This document shows, in pieces, positions 42,537-51,188 of a stretch of DNA of 64,000 nt (positions are counted from its first letter, which is position 1; the number at the start of each line of letters is the position of its first letter). The position numbers were made by a program, and so were the translations under genes. A model generated the notes under the pieces. That model was not told where the DNA came from. It saw nothing but the letters and a program-made list of their open reading frames with translations, and made no database searches. The DNA comes from Nocardioides sp. JS614 (GTDB taxonomy: Bacteria; Actinomycetota; Actinomycetes; Propionibacteriales; Nocardioidaceae): positions 4,774,001 to 4,838,000 of the forward strand of contig NC_008699.1 in assembly GCF_000015265.1 (NCBI RefSeq), in the 5' to 3' direction.

Positions 42537-44141
42537 TCATGGCCGGAACACCCCGAATCGGTCGGTGCCGACGTACGGCTGGTTCTCGATGACGGACAGG
42601 CAGATGCCCAGGATCGTGCGGGTGTCGCGCGGGTCGATCACGCCGTCGTCGTAGAGCATCCCGGAGAGGAAGTGCGGCAGCGACTGCTCCTCGATCTGCG
42701 CCTCGACGAGCTCCTTGATCCCCTTGAAGCCCTCGGCGTCGAAGACCTCGCCCTTCGCCTCGGCCGACTGCTGCGCCACGATCTCGAGCACGCCGGCGAG
42801 CTGCTGGGGCCCCATCACGGCGGACTTCGCCGAGGGCCAGGTGAACAGGAACCGCGGGTCGTAGGCGCGGCCGTTCATGCCGTAGTTGCCGGCGCCGTAG
42901 GACGCGCCCATGATCACGCTCAGGTGCGGGACCGTGGAGTTGCTGATCGCGTTGATCATCATCGCGCCGTGCTTGATGATGCCGCCCTGCTCGTACTCCT
43001 TGCCGACCATGTAGCCGGTGGTGTTGTGCAGGAACAGCAGCGGGGTGTCGCTCTGGTTGGCGAGCTGCACGAACTGGGTGGCCTTCTGCGCCTCCTCGGA
43101 GAACAGCACGCCCTGGGCGTTGGCGAGGATGCCGACCGGCCGGCCGTGGATCCGCGCCCAGCCGGTGACCAGCGAGCTGCCGTAGAGCGGCTTGAACTCG
43201 TCGAACACGGCACCGTTCGTGGCGGACACCCCGTCGCAGATGCGCCGGATCACCTCGCGCGGGTCGAACGGCTCCTTGAGGTCGCCGGGGATCAGGTCGA
43301 GCAGCCCTTCCGGATCCTCCTCCGGCTCGGCGTACGACGGCCCGGTGATCGAGCTTGTCGAGATCCCCGCAGGGTGGGCAGGGCCTCGCTTGCGCCAGTT
43401 CAGTCGGGCGACGATCCGCCGGCCGATCCGGATCGCGTCCCGCTCGTCCTCGGCGAGGTAGTCGGCCAACCCGGAGATCCGGGCGTGCATCTCCGCTCCA
43501 CCGAGCGACTCGTCGTCGGACTCCTCGCCGGTCGCCATCTTCACCAGCGGCGGTCCGCCGAGGAACACCTTCGCCTGCTCCTTGACCATGACCGTGTAGT
43601 CCGACATGCCCGGCACGTAGGCGCCGCCCGCGGTCGAGTTGCCGAAGACCAGCGCGACCGTGGGCTGCTTGCGCGCGCTGGCCCGGGTGATGTCGCGGAA
43701 CAGCTTGCCGCCCGGGATGAAGATCTCTTTCTGGGTCGGCAGGTCCGCGCCGCCGGACTCGACCAGCGAGACGGTGGGCAGCCCGTTCTCCTCGGCGATC
43801 TGCGAGGCCCGGAAGATCTTCTTCACCGTCCAGGGGTTGCTCGCGCCACCCTTCACGGTCGGGTCGTTGGCGGTGATCATGCACTCGACGCCCTCGATCA
43901 CCCCGATGCCGGTGACCACGGATGCGCCGACGGGGAAGTCCGACCCCCAGCCGGCGAGCGGGCTGAGCTCCAGGAACGCCGAGCCCTCGTCGACGAGTAG
44001 CTCGATCCGCTCGCGGGGCAGCAGCTTGCCGCGGGCGTGGTGCCGCGCGACGTACTTCTCGCCGCCGCCGGCGACCGCCTTGCCGTGCTCGGTGTCGAGG
44101 TCGGCGAGCTTGTCCAGCATCGCCTCACGGTTGGCGCTCAC
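42537..44141 (-). CDS. Acyl-CoA carboxylase beta subunit (carboxyltransferase), with an inserted segment
   Basis: A 534-residue carboxyltransferase. LVESGGADLPTQKEIF, GNSTAGGAYVPGMSDY and GGPPLVKMATGEE (acyl-CoA side), then TPLLFLHNTTGYMVGKEYE and IMGASYGAGNYGMNGRAYD (carboxybiotin side) are the methylcrotonyl/geranyl-CoA carboxylase beta signatures. It transfers CO2 from biotin to the acyl-CoA. Residues about 254-269, just after NWRKRGP and before the family sequence resumes at EPEEDPEGL, look inserted and are encoded by DNA containing CTCGACAAGCTCGATC. The GTG at 44141 overlaps the SRPBCC stop; the longer frame upstream lies inside that gene. Confidence 0.88.
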   Translation of the reverse strand: MSANREAMLDKLADLDTEHGKAVAGGGEKYVARHHARGKLLPRERIELLVDEGSAFLELSPLAGWGSDFPVGASVVTGIGVIEGVECMITANDPTVKGGASNPWTVKKIFRASQIAEENGLPTVSLVESGGADLPTQKEIFIPGGKLFRDITRASARKQPTVALVFGNSTAGGAYVPGMSDYTVMVKEQAKVFLGGPPLVKMATGEESDDESLGGAEMHARISGLADYLAEDERDAIRIGRRIVARLNWRKRGPAHPAGISTSSITGPSYAEPEEDPEGLLDLIPGDLKEPFDPREVIRRICDGVSATNGAVFDEFKPLYGSSLVTGWARIHGRPVGILANAQGVLFSEEAQKATQFVQLANQSDTPLLFLHNTTGYMVGKEYEQGGIIKHGAMMINAISNSTVPHLSVIMGASYGAGNYGMNGRAYDPRFLFTWPSAKSAVMGPQQLAGVLEIVAQQSAEAKGEVFDAEGFKGIKELVEAQIEEQSLPHFLSGMLYDDGVIDPRDTRTILGICLSVIENQPYVGTDRFGVFRP

Positions 44142-44623
44142 GACTCGATCACCGCCTTCATCCGCTCCAGGGTGGTGCGCATGCCGCGCTCGTTGGTCCG
44201 GCCGCGGAGCCGGCCGAGCAGCAGCCAGTACGCCCGCAGGTAGGGCTTCGGCTCCAGCCGGAAGTACTCGGTGACCCGGGTGCCGGTGCCGTCCGGCTCG
44301 AGCCGGTAGCCCCAGTTGTTGACCGTCACCTGGTCGGTGCCGACGGCGAACTCGAAGAGCTGGTTCGGCACGCAGGCGGTCACCTGGCACGGGGACCAGT
44401 ACGTCGGCCCCACACCGTTGCGCCGCACGTGGCCCTTGAACGAGGCACCCACCTCGGGGCCGGTCGAGCCGCGGGTCCAGCGCGCCTCGAAGGTCTCCGG
44501 GGAGAACTCGCCGATCCGGGTGACGTCGCTGACCAGCGCCCACACCTTCTCGGGTGGCGCCTCCATCCGGACGGTCACCTCACCCGTCATCGGGCCTGAC
44601 AACGGCCCCGGCAGCCCCGTCAT
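44138..44623 (-). CDS. SRPBCC (polyketide cyclase/START-like) protein
   Basis: A 161-residue single-domain protein. GEVTVRMEAPPEKVWALVSDVTRIGEFSPE is the standard N-terminus of the SRPBCC fold, which encloses a hydrophobic pocket; WGYRLEPDGTGTRVTEYFRLE is the closing part. Members bind or cyclise lipids and polyketides. Its place inside the carboxylase operon, overlapping both neighbours by four bases, suggests it handles the hydrophobic substrate or a product. No catalytic residue can be named. Confidence 0.8.
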   Translation of the reverse strand: MTGLPGPLSGPMTGEVTVRMEAPPEKVWALVSDVTRIGEFSPETFEARWTRGSTGPEVGASFKGHVRRNGVGPTYWSPCQVTACVPNQLFEFAVGTDQVTVNNWGYRLEPDGTGTRVTEYFRLEPKPYLRAYWLLLGRLRGRTNERGMRTTLERMKAVIES

Positions 44624-45780
44624 CGGGCGTACCCCAGCAGCTTGGCGGCGAGATCGGTGAGCACCTCGGTCGCACCTCCTCCGATCGGCAGGATCCGGGC
44701 GTCGCGGTAGTGCCGCTCCACCTCGGTCCCGTGCATGTATCCCGTCCCGCCGTGCAGCTGGACGGCCTGGTCACAGACGTACGTCGCGGCGTCGCAGGCG
44801 GTCTGCTTGGCCAGGCAGACCTCGGCGATCACGGACTCACCGGCGGCATGCCGGCGGGCCACCTCCCGGGCGTAGGCCCGGGCCACCTCGACCTGCCGCC
44901 TCATCTCGACGAGCTTGTGGCGCACCACCTGGTTGGCGATCAGCGGCCTGCCGAAGGTCTCCCGGTCGCGGCAGTACGCCGCGGTCAGCTCGAGCGACCG
45001 GGCGGCGATGCCGTAGGCGTGCACGGCGAGCGCGAGCCGCTCGACCACGAACTGCTCCGCGATGTAGTAGAAGCCGGCGTTCTCCTCGCCGACCAGGTTC
45101 GCGACCGGCACCTCGACGTCGACGAACGAGAGCTCGGCGGTGTCGGAGCAATGCCAGCCCATCTTGGTCAGCGCCCGGTCCACCGTGAAGCCGGGCGCGC
45201 CCTTCTCGATCACCAGCAACGACAGGCCGGCATGGCCGTCGGGGCCGGTGCGGACCGCGGTGGTGACGAAGTCGCCGCGCACGCCGCTGGTGATGAACGT
45301 CTTGGCGCCGTTGACGACGTAGACGTCGCCCTCCCGGCGGGCCGTGGTCCGGATGCCGGCGACGTCCGAGCCGCCCCCGGGCTCGGTGACGCCGAGCGCG
45401 CCGATCTTCTCCCCGGCCAGGGTCGGCCGGACGAACCGGTCGACCAGGTCGGGCGAGCCGTGCGCCGCGATGTGCGGCAGCGCGATGCCGCCGGTGAACA
45501 GGCCGGCCATCAGCCCGCTCGACGCGCCGGCCTCGAACATCCCCTCCTGGAGCTCGACGCTGTCCAGGACGTCGCCGCCCCCACCGCCGACCTCCTCGGG
45601 GAAGGAGATGCCGAGCAGGCCCTGCTTCGCGGCCGCCCGGTGCAGCTCGCGCGGGATCTCGCCGGCGTCCTCCCACTCCTGGAGGTACGGCGCCACCTCG
45701 CGCCGGACGAACTCGGCGCCGAGCTCACGGATCCCGCTCGACGGACCTCGCTCGTTCCTCGCGATCCCCTGCTCGGTCAC
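44620..45780 (-). CDS. Acyl-CoA dehydrogenase (second of the operon)
   Basis: A 386-residue flavoprotein distinct from the one at the operon end. GLLGISFPEEVGGGGGDVLD, IGALGVTEPGGGSDVAGI, YVVNGAKTFITSGVRGDFV and the C-terminal LHGGTGYMHGTEVERHYRDA are the family motifs. Two dehydrogenases in one operon suggest two successive oxidations or two substrates. Residues 1-17 (MTEQGIARNERGPSSGI) do not resemble the family N-terminus and share a sequence pattern with the insert in the PhzE-like enzyme. GTG start overlapping the AtuA stop. Confidence 0.88.
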   Translation of the reverse strand: MTEQGIARNERGPSSGIRELGAEFVRREVAPYLQEWEDAGEIPRELHRAAAKQGLLGISFPEEVGGGGGDVLDSVELQEGMFEAGASSGLMAGLFTGGIALPHIAAHGSPDLVDRFVRPTLAGEKIGALGVTEPGGGSDVAGIRTTARREGDVYVVNGAKTFITSGVRGDFVTTAVRTGPDGHAGLSLLVIEKGAPGFTVDRALTKMGWHCSDTAELSFVDVEVPVANLVGEENAGFYYIAEQFVVERLALAVHAYGIAARSLELTAAYCRDRETFGRPLIANQVVRHKLVEMRRQVEVARAYAREVARRHAAGESVIAEVCLAKQTACDAATYVCDQAVQLHGGTGYMHGTEVERHYRDARILPIGGGATEVLTDLAAKLLGYAR

Positions 45781-47531
45781 AGCAACCCCTCCTGCACGTG
45801 CACCATCCGGGAGCGCACCCACTCGCCGAGCCCCTTCGCCTGCGGGTCGAACCGGGTCGACGCCGCGACCCCGTCGCCGAGCAGCCCGCGGATCAGCACG
45901 TTGACGCCGCCGAGGTTGGGCAGCACGAAGACCTCGACCTCCAGGTCGGCGGCCTCGGGCACGAGCTCGCGGACCTTGCGGGGGGTGATCAGCTTCGCGA
46001 GCCAGGTGACCCGGGCGTCGTACTTCCCCGATCCGTCGTTGACCACCCAGAGTCCCAGGTTCGCGTCGCCGCCCTTGTCCCCGGACCGCGCGTGCACGAA
46101 CGTGCCGAGCGGCACCCGCCGGGTCAGCGAGTCCGTCGGGGCGGTGTACGGGGACGGGCGCCGGCCGGTGTCGTGGTCCGGCTCGCCGAACGCGGTCGGG
46201 TCCGCGACCGCCTCCCGGCGGCCGTCCGCGTGCACGACCGTGTGGGTGACGGCGCTGCGGTCGACGTACGCCGCGCGGTAGACGCCGTACGGCGTGGGCT
46301 GCGCGGGCGGAGCGGTCATCGTGAAGCCGGGGTACGACGCGAGCGCCAGCTCCACCGCGGCACTGGTGAACGCGCGGCCGACCGGGTCGGGTCGCTCGTC
46401 CTTGACCGTGCAGCGCAGCAGGCAGGACGCGCCCTCCTCGGTGTCCGCGTCGGCCGGCGGCAGCGCGGTGCGGGTCCAGCTGACCCCCTGCGCCGTCAGC
46501 GCCGGGGTGAGCTGCTCGCGCACCCAGTCGGCCTTCGCGTCGATGTCGAGCCCGGTGAGCACGAGCTCGACGGTGTTGCGGAAGCCTCCGAGCTCGTTGA
46601 CGCAGACCTTGAGCCGCTCCGGCGGCGCCTCGCCGCGCACGCCGCTGACCTCCACCCGGTCGTGGCCGACCTCGCGGAGCCGGACGGTGTCGAGGCGGGT
46701 GGTGACGTCGGGGTTGAGGTAGCGGGTGCTCTGGATCTCGTACATGAGCTGGGCGGTGACCGTGTCGACGGTGACCGCGCCACCGGTGCCGGCCTGCTTG
46801 GTGACCACGCAGGAGCCGTCGGCCGCGATCTCCGCCAGCGGGAAGCCGAGCGGCCGCCCGTCGTGCGGGAGGGCGCGGAAGCCGGAGAAGTTGCCGCCGG
46901 TGGCCTGGGTGCCGCACTCGAGCACGTGCCCGGCCACGACCGCGCCGGCGAGCTCGTCGTACGACGTCGGCGTCCAGCCGTGGTGCGCGACCGCGGGCCC
47001 GACCACGAGGCTGGCGTCGGTGACCCGGCCGGTGACGACCACGTCGGCGCCGGCGGTGAGCGCGGCGGCGATGCCGAACCCACCGAGGTAGGCGTTGGCG
47101 GTGAGCGCGCCCGCGAACCCGAGCTCGGCGGCGCGCGACCGCAGGTCGTCGCCCTCGACGTGCGCGACGGCCGGGTCGAGGCCGAGGCCGCGGGCGACCT
47201 CGCGGATCCGGTCGGCGAGTCCGGCGGGGTTGAGCCCGCCGGCGTTGCTGACGATCCGGACCCCGCGCTCGAGCGCGAGGCCGAGGCAGTCCTCGAGCTG
47301 GCGCAGGTGGGTCCGCGCGTAGCCGAGCGCCGGGTCCTTCATGGTGTCCTTGCCGAGGATCAGCATGGTCAGCTCGGCCAGGTAGTCGCCGGTGAGCACG
47401 TCCAGGACGGACCCGTCGTCCTGGCGGCCCTCGAGCATCTCCCGCATCGCGGAGAGCCGGTCGCCGTAGAAGCCGGAGCAGTTGCCGATCCGCAGTGCCC
47501 TCTCGAGGCCCTGCGTGGGTGCCTCAGCCAC
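45777..47531 (-). CDS. AtuA family protein (acyclic terpene utilisation, DUF1446)
   Basis: A 584-residue protein. RIGNCSGFYGDRLSAMREML, LTGDYLAELTMLILGKDTM, IVSNAGGLNPAGLADRIR and DVVVTGRVTDASLVVGPA are the DUF1446/AtuA core; the C-terminal part has FVHARSGDKGGDANLGLWV and LPNLGGVNVLIRGLLG, the fused AtuA-like ferredoxin-fold domain. AtuA is encoded in the citronellol/geraniol pathway of Pseudomonas and has no assigned reaction. With the carboxylase and dehydrogenases here it supports breakdown of a methyl-branched isoprenoid acid. The GTG at 47531 overlaps the TIGR03084 stop by eight bases. Confidence 0.88.
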   Translation of the reverse strand: MAEAPTQGLERALRIGNCSGFYGDRLSAMREMLEGRQDDGSVLDVLTGDYLAELTMLILGKDTMKDPALGYARTHLRQLEDCLGLALERGVRIVSNAGGLNPAGLADRIREVARGLGLDPAVAHVEGDDLRSRAAELGFAGALTANAYLGGFGIAAALTAGADVVVTGRVTDASLVVGPAVAHHGWTPTSYDELAGAVVAGHVLECGTQATGGNFSGFRALPHDGRPLGFPLAEIAADGSCVVTKQAGTGGAVTVDTVTAQLMYEIQSTRYLNPDVTTRLDTVRLREVGHDRVEVSGVRGEAPPERLKVCVNELGGFRNTVELVLTGLDIDAKADWVREQLTPALTAQGVSWTRTALPPADADTEEGASCLLRCTVKDERPDPVGRAFTSAAVELALASYPGFTMTAPPAQPTPYGVYRAAYVDRSAVTHTVVHADGRREAVADPTAFGEPDHDTGRRPSPYTAPTDSLTRRVPLGTFVHARSGDKGGDANLGLWVVNDGSGKYDARVTWLAKLITPRKVRELVPEAADLEVEVFVLPNLGGVNVLIRGLLGDGVAASTRFDPQAKGLGEWVRSRMVHVQEGLL

Positions 47532-48324
47532 GGGAGGGCCTCCCCTCACCGGCGGGACCGGCAAAGGCCTGCGCGATCGTCAGCCACTTCTCGGCATCGG
47601 CGCCGGTCGCGACCAGGTCGGTGTCGTCGCGGTGCACGCGCTGGGTGACCAGCAGGCAGAAGTCCCAGGCCGAGCCGCGAACGAGCTGCTCGGCGTCCTC
47701 CGGGCCCCAGGCCCACGTCTCGCCGGACGGCGCGGTCAGCTCGATGCGGAACTCCTCGGCCGGTGCCTCGAGCCCGTGCACGGAGAACGCGAAGCCGCGG
47801 GTGCGTACGCCGAGGTGCGCGACGTGCCGGATCCGGTCGGTGCGCTCCGGGGCGACCTCGAGGGCGGCGTACACGTCGAGGGCGTGCGCCCAGGTCTCCA
47901 TGAACCGGGCGGTCGCCATCGAGGCCGGCGACATGGGCGGTCCGAACCACGGCATCTTCTGGCCCTCGGGGAAGTCCCGCAGCGCTCGCGGGAGCGCCTC
48001 GCGCGCCGCGCCCCACCGGGCGAGCAGTGCCTCGGGCCGCAGCCGCGCGACCTCGATCGCCTGGGCGTCGACGAAGCCGGTGGGGTCCTCGAGGGCCTGG
48101 AGCACCAGCGCGTCCCACGCCTGCTGGCCGTCGGGCGTGCGGGCGCCGGCGGCGACCACGGCGACCTCGTCGGTCCACAGCAGGTGGGCGACCTGGGTGG
48201 CGACCGTCCACCCCGGGGCGGGGGTCGGGGCCTGCCAGCCGTCCTCGTCCAGGCCGGCGACGGCGTTCCACAGCCGGTCGCCCTCGGCCCTGAGGTCGTC
48301 GAGGAGGTCGTCGAGCAGACTCAT
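47524..48324 (-). CDS. TIGR03084 family (DinB-fold/maleylpyruvate-isomerase-like) protein
   Basis: A 266-residue protein. DLRAEGDRLWNAVAGLDEDGW and APGWTVATQVAHLLWTDEV form the mycothiol-dependent/DinB-fold N-terminus, with a conserved His of the metal site in VAHLLW; GPPMSPASMATARFMETWAHALDVY supplies another His (WAHALD). The family is often found next to AtuA genes in actinobacteria and probably uses a metal and perhaps mycothiol. Reaction unknown. The start overlaps the TetR stop (ATGA). Confidence 0.8.
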   Translation of the reverse strand: MSLLDDLLDDLRAEGDRLWNAVAGLDEDGWQAPTPAPGWTVATQVAHLLWTDEVAVVAAGARTPDGQQAWDALVLQALEDPTGFVDAQAIEVARLRPEALLARWGAAREALPRALRDFPEGQKMPWFGPPMSPASMATARFMETWAHALDVYAALEVAPERTDRIRHVAHLGVRTRGFAFSVHGLEAPAEEFRIELTAPSGETWAWGPEDAEQLVRGSAWDFCLLVTQRVHRDDTDLVATGADAEKWLTIAQAFAGPAGEGRPSRG

Positions 48325-48944
48325 GCGGTCTCCTTCAGGTGCTGGTCGAGCACCTCGGCCCAGCGGTCGAGGATGCGCCCGCGGCGGCGGGCGTCGTCGG
48401 TGATCGTGTTCGCGAGGCCCAGGCCGCGGACCAGGTCGAGGGTGGCCTGCACGAGCTCGCGGGTGCCGGTGCGGGACTCGTCGGCGCCGAGCAGCTCGAC
48501 GGTCATCCGGTGCGTCTCCCGGCCCACCCGCAGCTCCAGCGGGCCGACGGCGGCGAGCAGCGCCGGATCGGTGCGGGCCGCGACCCACAGCTCCAGGGCG
48601 GCGGTGAAGACCGGCGCGGTGAAGTGGTCGGCGAGCATCTGCAGCACCGCGCGGGTCCGCCGCCGGCCGGCCGGCAGTCCCACCGCGGCGGCCGCGAGCT
48701 CCGCGCCGCGCTTCTCGGTGAGGTGCTCGACCGCCGCCACGACCAGGTCGTTCTTGGTCGGGAAGTGGTGCAGCTGCGCCCCGCGGCTGACCCCGGCCCG
48801 CTCGGAGACCAGCGTCGTCGACGTGCCGGCGAAGCCGCGCTCGACCAGGCACTCGACCGTGGCCTCCAGCAGCCGGGCCCGCATCAGCCGGGTGCGCTCC
48901 TCCTGGGGCACCCGCGGCACCGCCCCACCCGTCGCCGTCGTCAC
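48321..48944 (-). CDS. TetR family transcriptional regulator of the AtuA operon
   Basis: A 207-residue regulator from the GTG at 48944. The helix-turn-helix is RLLEATVECLVERGFAGTST followed by VSERAGVSRGAQLHHFPTKNDLVVAAV; the C-terminal domain (about 80-205) should bind a ligand, likely an acyl-CoA of the pathway. CATGCT ends six bases before this GTG with TTGACT 18 bases further up, so the mRNA may be leaderless; a TTG at 48980 would add twelve residues, but overlaps the -35. It heads the eight-gene operon and overlaps the next gene by four bases. Confidence 0.88.
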   Translation of the reverse strand: MTTATGGAVPRVPQEERTRLMRARLLEATVECLVERGFAGTSTTLVSERAGVSRGAQLHHFPTKNDLVVAAVEHLTEKRGAELAAAAVGLPAGRRRTRAVLQMLADHFTAPVFTAALELWVAARTDPALLAAVGPLELRVGRETHRMTVELLGADESRTGTRELVQATLDLVRGLGLANTITDDARRRGRILDRWAEVLDQHLKETA

Positions 48945-48950
48945 CGCCAC

Positions 48951-48986
48951 AGCATGGCCGCGCGCACAACAAACAGTCAAGCCTGT
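48951..48986 (-). promoter_or_regulatory. Promoter and candidate TetR operator of the AtuA operon
   Basis: On the minus strand TTGACT (48980-48975) and CATGCT (48956-48951) form -35 and -10 elements 18 bases apart. ACAGTCAAGCCTGT (48973-48986) is an inverted repeat (ACAG/CTGT arms) covering the -35, where a repressor would block polymerase. Binding by the TetR protein is inferred. Confidence 0.5.
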
Positions 48987-48998
48987 CTTTTTATTCGG

Positions 48999-49062
48999 GA
49001 TAGTCCCTGACGTTTACGCGGTCGACACGCCGGGCGGAACCGCGCAATCGTCAGGGACTATC
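48999..49062. repeat. 64-bp nested-hairpin repeat, copy G1 (family 3)
   Basis: Perfect 14-base outer arms GATAGTCCCTGACG (48999-49012) and CGTCAGGGACTATC (49049-49062), symmetric four-base internal loops, then an inner stem CGCGGT (49017-49022) / ACCGCG (49039-49044) with a loop containing ACACGCCG. The related copy is at 54025-54081. It lies between the divergent TetR and RDD genes. Confidence 0.88.
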
Positions 49063-49097
49063 GTCCGTCGGCGGCGAGAGGTCACTACCCTGAGGCC

Positions 49098-49916
49098 ATG
49101 TCCGATTCCGGTACTCCGCCGCAGGACCCGAACGCCAACCCCTACGGCGCGCCCCAGCCGGACGGCGAGCCCGCCGGCCAGCCGGCGCCGCCCCCGTACG
49201 GCCAGCCCGCCCCGTCTCCGTACGGCCAGCCGGCGTCGCCTTCGTACGGCCAGCCCGCCCCGCCTCCGTACGGTCAGCCGGCGCCGCCCCCGTACGGCCA
49301 GCCCGCCCCGCCCCCGTACGGTCAGCCCGCCCAACCGCCGTACGACCAGACCTATGGCCAGACCCCGTACGGACAGCCCTACGGCCAGCCCTACGCCCAG
49401 GCGGGGTACGGCGCGCCGGCACCGGTCTACGACTACGCGCACTGGGGCAAGCGGGCCGGCGGCTACCTGCTCGACAGCCTGTTCACGATGCTGGTCGCGA
49501 TCCCGGCGTACGGGCTGCTGTTCGGCGGCATCGCGGTCGGCACCCAGGACATGGAGACCTACACCGACGCCGCCGGGGTCAGCCACACCACCGGCGAGTG
49601 GGACAACGCGGGGACGCCGCTGGTGATCCTCGGCGCGGTGCTGTTCCTGCTGCCGCTGGCCTTCTTCATCTGGAACACCTGCCTGCGGCAGGGCCGCACC
49701 GGCTACAGCCTCGGCAAGGGCATCGTCGGCATCCGCCTGGTCGGTGAGTCCGACGGCCAGCCGATCGGCGGCGGCATGTCGTTCGTGCGCTACCTGCTGC
49801 ACATGCTCGACAGCCTCGCCTGCTACCTCGGCTGGCTGTGGCCGCTGTGGGACGCCAAGCGGCAGACCTTCGCCGACAAGATCCTCCGCACGGTCGTGGT
49901 CAACCAGCCCAAGTAG
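49098..49916 (+). CDS. RDD family membrane protein with a PYGQPAPP repeat N-terminus
   Basis: A 272-residue protein. Residues 1-105 are rich in Pro, Tyr, Gln and Gly and consist largely of six 24-nt units (49194-49337) encoding eight-residue PYGQPA-type repeats. The RDD domain follows: WGKRAGGYLLDSLFTMLVA (containing the Arg-Asp signature region), GRTGYSLGKGIVGIRLV and the closing WDAKRQTFADKILRTVVV, with three helices. Such Pro-rich N-termini are common in actinobacterial RDD proteins and may contact the cell-envelope or division machinery; function unknown. TACCCT lies six bases before the ATG. Confidence 0.85.
   Translation: MSDSGTPPQDPNANPYGAPQPDGEPAGQPAPPPYGQPAPSPYGQPASPSYGQPAPPPYGQPAPPPYGQPAPPPYGQPAQPPYDQTYGQTPYGQPYGQPYAQAGYGAPAPVYDYAHWGKRAGGYLLDSLFTMLVAIPAYGLLFGGIAVGTQDMETYTDAAGVSHTTGEWDNAGTPLVILGAVLFLLPLAFFIWNTCLRQGRTGYSLGKGIVGIRLVGESDGQPIGGGMSFVRYLLHMLDSLACYLGWLWPLWDAKRQTFADKILRTVVVNQPK
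49194..49337 (+). repeat. Six 24-nt repeats encoding PYGQPA-type octapeptides
   Basis: Units start at 49194, 49218, 49242, 49266, 49290 and 49314, each with CGTACGG(C/T)CAGCC near its start; a partial seventh follows at 49338. Unit length is a multiple of three, so repeat number can vary without frameshift. Confidence 0.9.
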
Positions 49917-49922
49917 CCGCAC

Positions 49923-51188
49923 ATGCCGACCCGCGTCCGCGACCTGCTCCTCACCGACCACGTCGTCGAGGTGCCGCTGGACCACGCCCGCCCGGACGGC
50001 CGCACCATCGACGTGTTCGCCCGCGAGGTGGTCGCGGCCGAGCGGGCCGCGGACGACCTGCCGTGGCTGCTGTTCCTCCAGGGTGGTCCGGGCGGCAAGT
50101 CGCCGCGGCCGGGCAGCGGCGCCGGCGACGCGTGGGTGTGGCACGCGGCGCGGACCCACCGGGTGCTGCTGCTCGACCAGCGCGGCACCGGCCGCAGCAC
50201 GCCGATCACCGCCCGGACCGTCCAGGGGATGGGCGACGCCGAGCTCGCGGCGTACCTGCGGCACTTCCGGGCGGACGCGATCGTCGACGACGCCGAGGTG
50301 CTGCGCGCCCGGGTCGCGGGCGGGGCGGCGTGGCAGACGCTGGGCCAGAGCTACGGCGGCTTCGTCACGATGACCTACCTCTCCCGGGCGCCCCAGGGCC
50401 TGCGCGCCTGCTACGTGACCGGCGGGCTGCCGGGCCTCACGGCGTCCGCCGACGACGTCTACGCCCGGACGTTCCCGCGGATCGCCCGCAAGAACGCCGA
50501 GTTCCGTCACCGCCACCCCGGCGACGCCGAGCGGCTGCGCGCGATCGCCGACCACCTCGAGGAGTACGACGTCCGGCTGCCCGACGGCGACCGGCTGACC
50601 GCGCGGCGGCTGCGCACCCTCGGCATGGCGTTCGGGATGAGCGACGGCTACGACCGCATCCACTGGTTGCTGGAAGAGGCCTGGCACGGCAGTGAGCTCG
50701 CGGACGGGTTCCGGCACGCCGCGCTGGGCCTGACCGGGTGGGTGGACACCCCGTTGGGTGTGCTGCAGGAGTACGCGTACGGCCAGCCGGGCATGGCACC
50801 GACGGCCTGGGCCGCGCAGCGCGCGATCGAGCGACTCCCGGAGTTCGCCGCCGACGCCGACCCGCTGCTGCTCACCGGGGAGACGATGTTCCCCTGGATG
50901 TTCGAGGAGATCGCCGCGCTGCGCCCGTTCCGCGGCGCCGCCGAGCTGCTGGCGGCGTACGACGCCTGGCCGGCGCTCTACGACCTCGACCGGCTCGCGG
51001 CCAACCAGGTGCCGGTCGCTGCGGTCGTCTACTTCGACGACATGTACGTCGACGCCGAGCTCTCCCTCGACACCGCCGCGCGGGTCGGGAACGTGCGGAC
51101 CTGGGTCACCAACGAGTGGGAGCACGACGGGTTGCGCGCGGACGCCGGCCGGATCCTGCCGCGGCTGATCGAGCTGGCCCAGCGCTAG
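49923..51188 (+). CDS. Alpha/beta hydrolase, proline iminopeptidase-like (S33)
   Basis: A 421-residue hydrolase. LLFLQGGPGGKSPRP is the oxyanion HGGPG-type motif of proline iminopeptidases, LLDQRGTGRSTP follows, and TLGQSYGGFVTMTYL holds the nucleophile Ser. The catalytic His is probably the one in EWEHDGLR near the C-terminus, and the Asp in VVYFDDMYVD. These enzymes release N-terminal Pro from short peptides. The last codons and stop belong to a 12-nt tandem repeat (51176-51235). It starts six bases past the RDD stop, so the two may be cotranscribed. Confidence 0.88.
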   Translation: MPTRVRDLLLTDHVVEVPLDHARPDGRTIDVFAREVVAAERAADDLPWLLFLQGGPGGKSPRPGSGAGDAWVWHAARTHRVLLLDQRGTGRSTPITARTVQGMGDAELAAYLRHFRADAIVDDAEVLRARVAGGAAWQTLGQSYGGFVTMTYLSRAPQGLRACYVTGGLPGLTASADDVYARTFPRIARKNAEFRHRHPGDAERLRAIADHLEEYDVRLPDGDRLTARRLRTLGMAFGMSDGYDRIHWLLEEAWHGSELADGFRHAALGLTGWVDTPLGVLQEYAYGQPGMAPTAWAAQRAIERLPEFAADADPLLLTGETMFPWMFEEIAALRPFRGAAELLAAYDAWPALYDLDRLAANQVPVAAVVYFDDMYVDAELSLDTAARVGNVRTWVTNEWEHDGLRADAGRILPRLIELAQR

